NCBI GenBank assembly: GCA_031417835.1
Contig: JANOWJ010000120.1
Coordinates: 1 to 64,000, forward strand
DNA from: JADJLQ01 sp031417835
Lineage (GTDB): Bacteria > Bacteroidota > Bacteroidia > Chitinophagales > Saprospiraceae
Length of the DNA: 64,000 bases
Direction of reading: 5' to 3'
Both the position numbers and the translations under genes were made by a program. Below are positions 61,400-64,000 of the stretch, one piece after another (position 1 is the stretch's first letter; each line of letters opens with the position of its first letter). The notes under the pieces are model-generated. The model ran no database searches and was not told the origin of the DNA. It worked only from the letters and a program-made list of their open reading frames with translations.

Positions 61400-62257
61400 T
61401 CAATATGTTTTGGTCATCTGCTCATCGACACATAATATGATGTGTGCTTTGCCCAAATGCGCTTTTTCTAATTGTTTTATTTGTGTTTGACTCACAGTAG
61501 CTATTGATAAATATTTAATGGTTGGGTTCTTTTGTTTTAAATACCACACAATGCCTTCATGCATCTCCGAATGGTATGAACCATGAAAGTGAATGAATAG
61601 TGCATTTGACTTTTGATGCGCCATAATAAAATGCGCCATCGTCGCATCTTTGATAGCTTGTGCTTTTGGGAGATTTGGACCTCCGTGACCAGCCATCATC
61701 GCCAACATATTTTTATATCCGGGGAGTTCAGCATCATATACGATCGGCAAAGGAGCAATCCAAGACTTCTCTTCCGAACTGAGTGTGTCTAAAACCTCAA
61801 AACCTCGTCGGGCAACCAAGGAAGCAAATCTTCTGGGAATATTTGTTCCTATAAAAGGCACATGATTTAATTTAGCAAAATTGACCAATGGGGCATAGTC
61901 CGTTTTAAAGTTAGGCCAAAGCCTGGCCGCAGAATCCAATTGTTTGGCACTTAATTTTCCGACCAGATAAGCATCTAGTTCATCCTGATTATCTCGTTCG
62001 ATCATCTCGGCTCCCAAGACCAGTGGTCTGAACGAAAAACAGTCTTGAGTCAATCGCAATTGCAACCAATGAGCGATAGCACTATTATGTTCCTCACCAA
62101 ATAAAAGGATTTCTTGTTGGAGGGCGGCCTTCACCAGCTTTTTATATTTAATTTTTTTTCCTTCGCCGGTAAATAAAGTAAAAGGTGTAATCCCCTGGCT
62201 TTGAGCATCCACCAGAGCAAGTATCACTAATCCGATCAACATCACATATCTAGACAT
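61400..62257 (-). CDS. ChaN-family haem-binding-like protein
   Basis: A 285-residue secreted protein of the ChaN family. The signal peptide is MSRYVMLIGLVILALVDAQSQ. Family motifs are EILLFGEEHNSAIAHWLQL near 49-67, LGAEMIERDNQDELDAYL near 81-98, PFIGTNIPRRFASLVARRG near 133-151, and HFIMAHQKSNALFIHFHGSYHSE near 211-233 in two parts with conserved His. ChaN in Campylobacter binds haem and takes part in iron uptake; the E-E-H motif is kept here. It is convergent with comM. The 99 bases between them hold a small CCCGATAGC/CTGATcactATCAG hairpin. Confidence 0.85.
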   Translation of the reverse strand: MSRYVMLIGLVILALVDAQSQGITPFTLFTGEGKKIKYKKLVKAALQQEILLFGEEHNSAIAHWLQLRLTQDCFSFRPLVLGAEMIERDNQDELDAYLVGKLSAKQLDSAARLWPNFKTDYAPLVNFAKLNHVPFIGTNIPRRFASLVARRGFEVLDTLSSEEKSWIAPLPIVYDAELPGYKNMLAMMAGHGGPNLPKAQAIKDATMAHFIMAHQKSNALFIHFHGSYHSEMHEGIVWYLKQKNPTIKYLSIATVSQTQIKQLEKAHLGKAHIILCVDEQMTKTY

Positions 62258-62314
62258 ACCATCGAGTTTGTCTCAAGATAAGGAGCTCAACACTTTAAAA
62301 AAAATAAAAAGGAC

Positions 62315-62349
62315 TTGACTATCATTTACTTTATCGTATATTTGCGATA
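62315..62349 (+). promoter_or_regulatory. Promoter and likely operator of the arsR operon
   Basis: TTG at 62315-62317 and TATATTTG at 62337-62344, with 19 bases between, match the Bacteroidota promoter consensus. The -7 box is itself the spacer of a perfect inverted repeat TATCG/CGATA (62332-62336 and 62345-62349), as expected for an ArsR-family repressor that blocks RNA polymerase. Confidence 0.75.
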
Positions 62350-62358
62350 TACAATAAT

Positions 62359-62691
62359 ATGGCTTATAGTAAACGAGAGGCATTTGGGAGCAAAGAACAG
62401 TCACTGGCGACATTTGCTAAAGCACTGGCGCATCCGGCCCGGATCGCTATACTGAGCATTTTATCCAAGCGGGACGAGTGTATGTGTGGTCAAATCGTAG
62501 ATGTACTGCCCTTGGCACAAAGTACAGTGAGTCAGCATTTAAAAGAGCTCAAAGCTGCTGATTTAATCATAGGGGAGACGGATGGGCCACGATGTTGTTA
62601 TTGTATCAATTGGAAGGCCTTTGAAAAATTCCACGATGAGTTTACACTACTGTTTACGCGATTAAAAACTCAACAAGAAAAATGCTGTTAA
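62359..62691 (+). CDS. ArsR-family metalloregulator
   Basis: A 110-residue winged-helix repressor. LATFAKALAHPARIAILSIL near 16-35, DECMCGQIVDVLPLAQSTVSQHLKELKAADLI near 40-71 (two parts; recognition helix QSTVSQHLKEL) and CCYCINWKAFEKF near 79-91 follow the ArsR fold. Cys are placed as in thiol-metal sensors: C-M-C near 42-44, CCYC near 79-82 and a C-terminal CC. It should leave DNA on binding As(III), Sb(III) or a similar soft metal; I cannot say which. Its operator overlaps its own promoter. The stop overlaps the phosphatase start by ten bases. Confidence 0.9.
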   Translation: MAYSKREAFGSKEQSLATFAKALAHPARIAILSILSKRDECMCGQIVDVLPLAQSTVSQHLKELKAADLIIGETDGPRCCYCINWKAFEKFHDEFTLLFTRLKTQQEKCC

Positions 62692-63656
62692 TCTCGCACT
62701 TTATTGGAACTATAAAAAATGCAGGATTGGTACTGCTGGCCTTAGGATGTACACGAGGGTATACGCAAACCTTAAGTGATTTTACTCGTACTTTGGGCCA
62801 TTATGATGCATTGAGTCATTATGATGCTGCAGCTACCCATAAACGATCCTATTGGGATATTTTAAAATTTAAATTAATACCAGGAGATACAAAAGTTGAA
62901 TCGATTGATCGGATGGGAAGCACCATTACGACTGCTATAACTGAGTACAAGGAGATCATCGGCAATGGAACTACACGAAAGCCGCATTATCTAGCCACAC
63001 GTGAAGCTTTTTCTATACAAGATCCTCCGGCCAATAGTTCAGAACAGACTAAAGCAGAACTATTATATCTCCTACAGTTACAATCCACTCGCTCTGCGGA
63101 AGATGTTCGATCATCCATGTACTTTGCTACAGTATATTATCGGGTCAATACCAAGCCGGGTGAAAAAGACTACGCCCAAATGCGGCGCAATCTTTTTCAC
63201 ATTGGTCGATCCATAGCTCCTTGGTTTTGTGCAGACTCGTTACCCATGACGGCTGCATTGGTCGCCAATGTATGGAAAGATGCCGCCTATCTGATTTGGA
63301 AATACAAAAACTATTTTGTCCGTATCAGGCCTTATAAACTAGATACAAATCTTAAAAATCAAGAAGAAACCAATTGGGCTGCTTATCCGAGTGGCCATGC
63401 TACTAATTCTTATGCTAATGCTTATTTATTTTCGGAGTTATTGCCAGAGTTTGCGACCTATTTCATCAAAGATGCATATGATATGGCTCATTCCAGAGAG
63501 ATTATAGGGGTGCACTATCCAAGTGACTCGGAGAGTGGTCGACAATTAGCCAAAGAATTAATCAATCGACTAAAATTAAATAGCAATTTCCTGTCCGATC
63601 TATCAAAAGCAAAAACAGAAATCCATGCTTTAAAAGTAAAACATGGCTATCCTTAA
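62682..63656 (+). CDS. Exported acid phosphatase of the PAP2/PhoN superfamily
   Basis: A 324-residue PAP2-superfamily protein with an export helix near 5-25 (IGTIKNAGLVLLALGCTRG, a possible lipoprotein Cys). The three phosphatase motifs are KYKNYFVRIRPYK near 207 (K-x6-RP), AAYPSGHATNSYANAYL near 230 (PSGH) and HSREIIGVHYPSDSESGR near 269 (SR-x5-H-x3-D). This is the class A acid phosphatase / haloperoxidase active site, which takes phosphate esters or vanadate. The first ten bases overlap arsR, so translation is coupled and expression should follow the metal signal. No arsB or arsM gene is in the window. Confidence 0.87.
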   Translation: MLLISHFIGTIKNAGLVLLALGCTRGYTQTLSDFTRTLGHYDALSHYDAAATHKRSYWDILKFKLIPGDTKVESIDRMGSTITTAITEYKEIIGNGTTRKPHYLATREAFSIQDPPANSSEQTKAELLYLLQLQSTRSAEDVRSSMYFATVYYRVNTKPGEKDYAQMRRNLFHIGRSIAPWFCADSLPMTAALVANVWKDAAYLIWKYKNYFVRIRPYKLDTNLKNQEETNWAAYPSGHATNSYANAYLFSELLPEFATYFIKDAYDMAHSREIIGVHYPSDSESGRQLAKELINRLKLNSNFLSDLSKAKTEIHALKVKHGYP

Positions 63657-63691
63657 TCTTTATTTTTTCATTCCATTAAATTTCATTAACC

Positions 63692-63754
63692 ATGAAAAGC
63701 AATTTGAACGTACAGAATCCAGGTGGATGCTGCGGTGGGCTCTGTGGATGCTAA
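63692..63754 (+). CDS. Cys-rich 20-residue peptide ORF after the arsR operon
   Basis: ATG at 63692 to TAA at 63752-63754 encodes MKSNLNVQNPGGCCGGLCGC. It starts 35 bases after the phosphatase stop on the same strand. Four of the last eight residues are Cys in a CCGG-CGC pattern, and two Gly precede the cluster. Cys-rich peptides of this size can bind soft metals, and the GG could also be a cleavage site of a modified peptide, but neither is shown. No -7 box is evident just before it, so it is probably part of the arsR transcript. I cannot exclude a chance ORF; the composition is what argues for it. Confidence 0.5.
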   Translation: MKSNLNVQNPGGCCGGLCGC

Positions 63755-63775
63755 TCCTGAGATCACATTAAATGG

Positions 63776-63846
63776 AACCGCTGAGGACACTACATTTTAT
63801 GTAGACCTAATCGTCTATTTGAATTTCTTGACCTCGGCGGTTTTTT
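63776..63846 (+). terminator. Structured RNA/terminator between the arsR operon and the receptor gene
   Basis: AACCGCTGAGG (63776-63786) pairs with CCTCGGCGGTT (63832-63842) with one G-T, enclosing a second hairpin CTACAT-TTT-ATGTAG (63790-63804), and is followed by six T. It probably ends the plus-strand operon. The 45-base loop is unusually long for a plain terminator. Confidence 0.6.
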
Positions 63847-63847
63847 A

Positions 63848-64000
63848 TCAAAAGCTGTAATTTACTTTAATCGCAACATTCCTACCCACTTCGTCGGCAA
63901 AATATCGTAGCCGATTGAGATAATCCCGATACGGTCGATCCATTATATTTTCTATTTGCAATGCACATTTGACTGGGTTTTTACCGAGTGACAATGTTGT
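63848..64000 (-). CDS. C-terminal end of a TonB-dependent outer-membrane receptor, partial
   Basis: Reading from the right edge on the minus strand: 50 residues ending at a TGA (63848-63850), with SLGKNPVKCALQIENIMDRP, YRDYLNRLRYFADEVGRN and VAIKVNYSF. The N-(I/A)-(M/F)-D/N-x-Y-R-D-YLNR-RYFADE-GRN pattern and a final beta strand ending in Phe are the C-terminus of TonB-dependent receptors, which import siderophores, metals, B12 or glycans. Only this end is in the window. It is convergent with the arsR operon. Confidence 0.82.
   Translation of the reverse strand, partial: TTLSLGKNPVKCALQIENIMDRPYRDYLNRLRYFADEVGRNVAIKVNYSF

Overview
The window looks like a chromosomal segment of a Bacteroidota bacterium, most likely of the Saprospiria (Saprospiraceae-like). 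The signs are: a type IX secretion system (T9SS) plug protein, a T9SS C-terminal sorting domain, very large SdrD_B/Ig-like secreted proteins, ribosomal protein THX, DUF5009, many lipoprotein and Tat-type leaders, start sites without Shine-Dalgarno sequences, and TAnnTTTG-type -7 promoter boxes upstream of several genes. There are no rRNA or tRNA genes, no CRISPR array and no prophage that I can see.

Layout. 1-4830: a giant secreted, internally duplicated adhesin on the minus strand, open at the left edge. 5.4-8.4 kb: leuB and a short glycogen-phosphorylase-like gene whose PLP lysine is replaced by threonine. 8.4-16.5 kb is the accessory zone. It holds a PIN-toxin/antitoxin pair between two direct repeats, two decayed adhesin genes, the T9SS plug gene, a RAYT-type transposase inside regularly spaced palindromes, the THX gene, and a HigB/HigA-type toxin-antitoxin pair between an intact gene and a truncated duplicate of it. 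16.5-20.6 kb: a membrane adenylate/guanylate cyclase, divergent from a three-gene envelope operon (coiled-coil carrier, TIG protein, beta-barrel).

21.3-30.8 kb is a co-directional minus-strand cluster: glycosidase-like protein, DUF5009 acyltransferase-like membrane protein, SMP-30 lipoprotein, 3-hydroxyacyl-CoA/gulonate-type dehydrogenase, M19 dipeptidase, and a glycosidase-like protein with a formylglycine-generating-enzyme (SUMF1) domain. Divergent from it, 30.9-35.7 kb carries a plus-strand cluster in which every product has an export leader: amidohydrolase, quinoprotein dehydrogenase with cytochrome c, RidA, and a SelA-like PLP enzyme. My best candidate for an undescribed system is this pair of clusters, read as an envelope pathway for modified (amino or acidic) sugars or amino-acid derivatives. 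That function is inference.

36-44 kb: mostly single secreted hydrolases and lipoproteins, a DEAD-box helicase, and a thioredoxin/MsrA-like fusion related to VPGUxxT proteins. 44.6-49.4 kb: housekeeping pheT, a coiled-coil gene, zapA and rny. 49.6-64 kb: a GMC oxidoreductase with its Tat-bearing small subunit, an LLM oxidoreductase with an M48 protease, tandem paralogous secreted proteins, a nitroreductase, a YiiX-like gene with a sulfatase, mscL, comM/yifB and chaN. Then come arsR and an acid phosphatase gene, a 20-residue Cys-rich peptide ORF, and the C-terminal end of a TonB-dependent receptor at the right edge. At least six families of intergenic repeats are scattered through the window.
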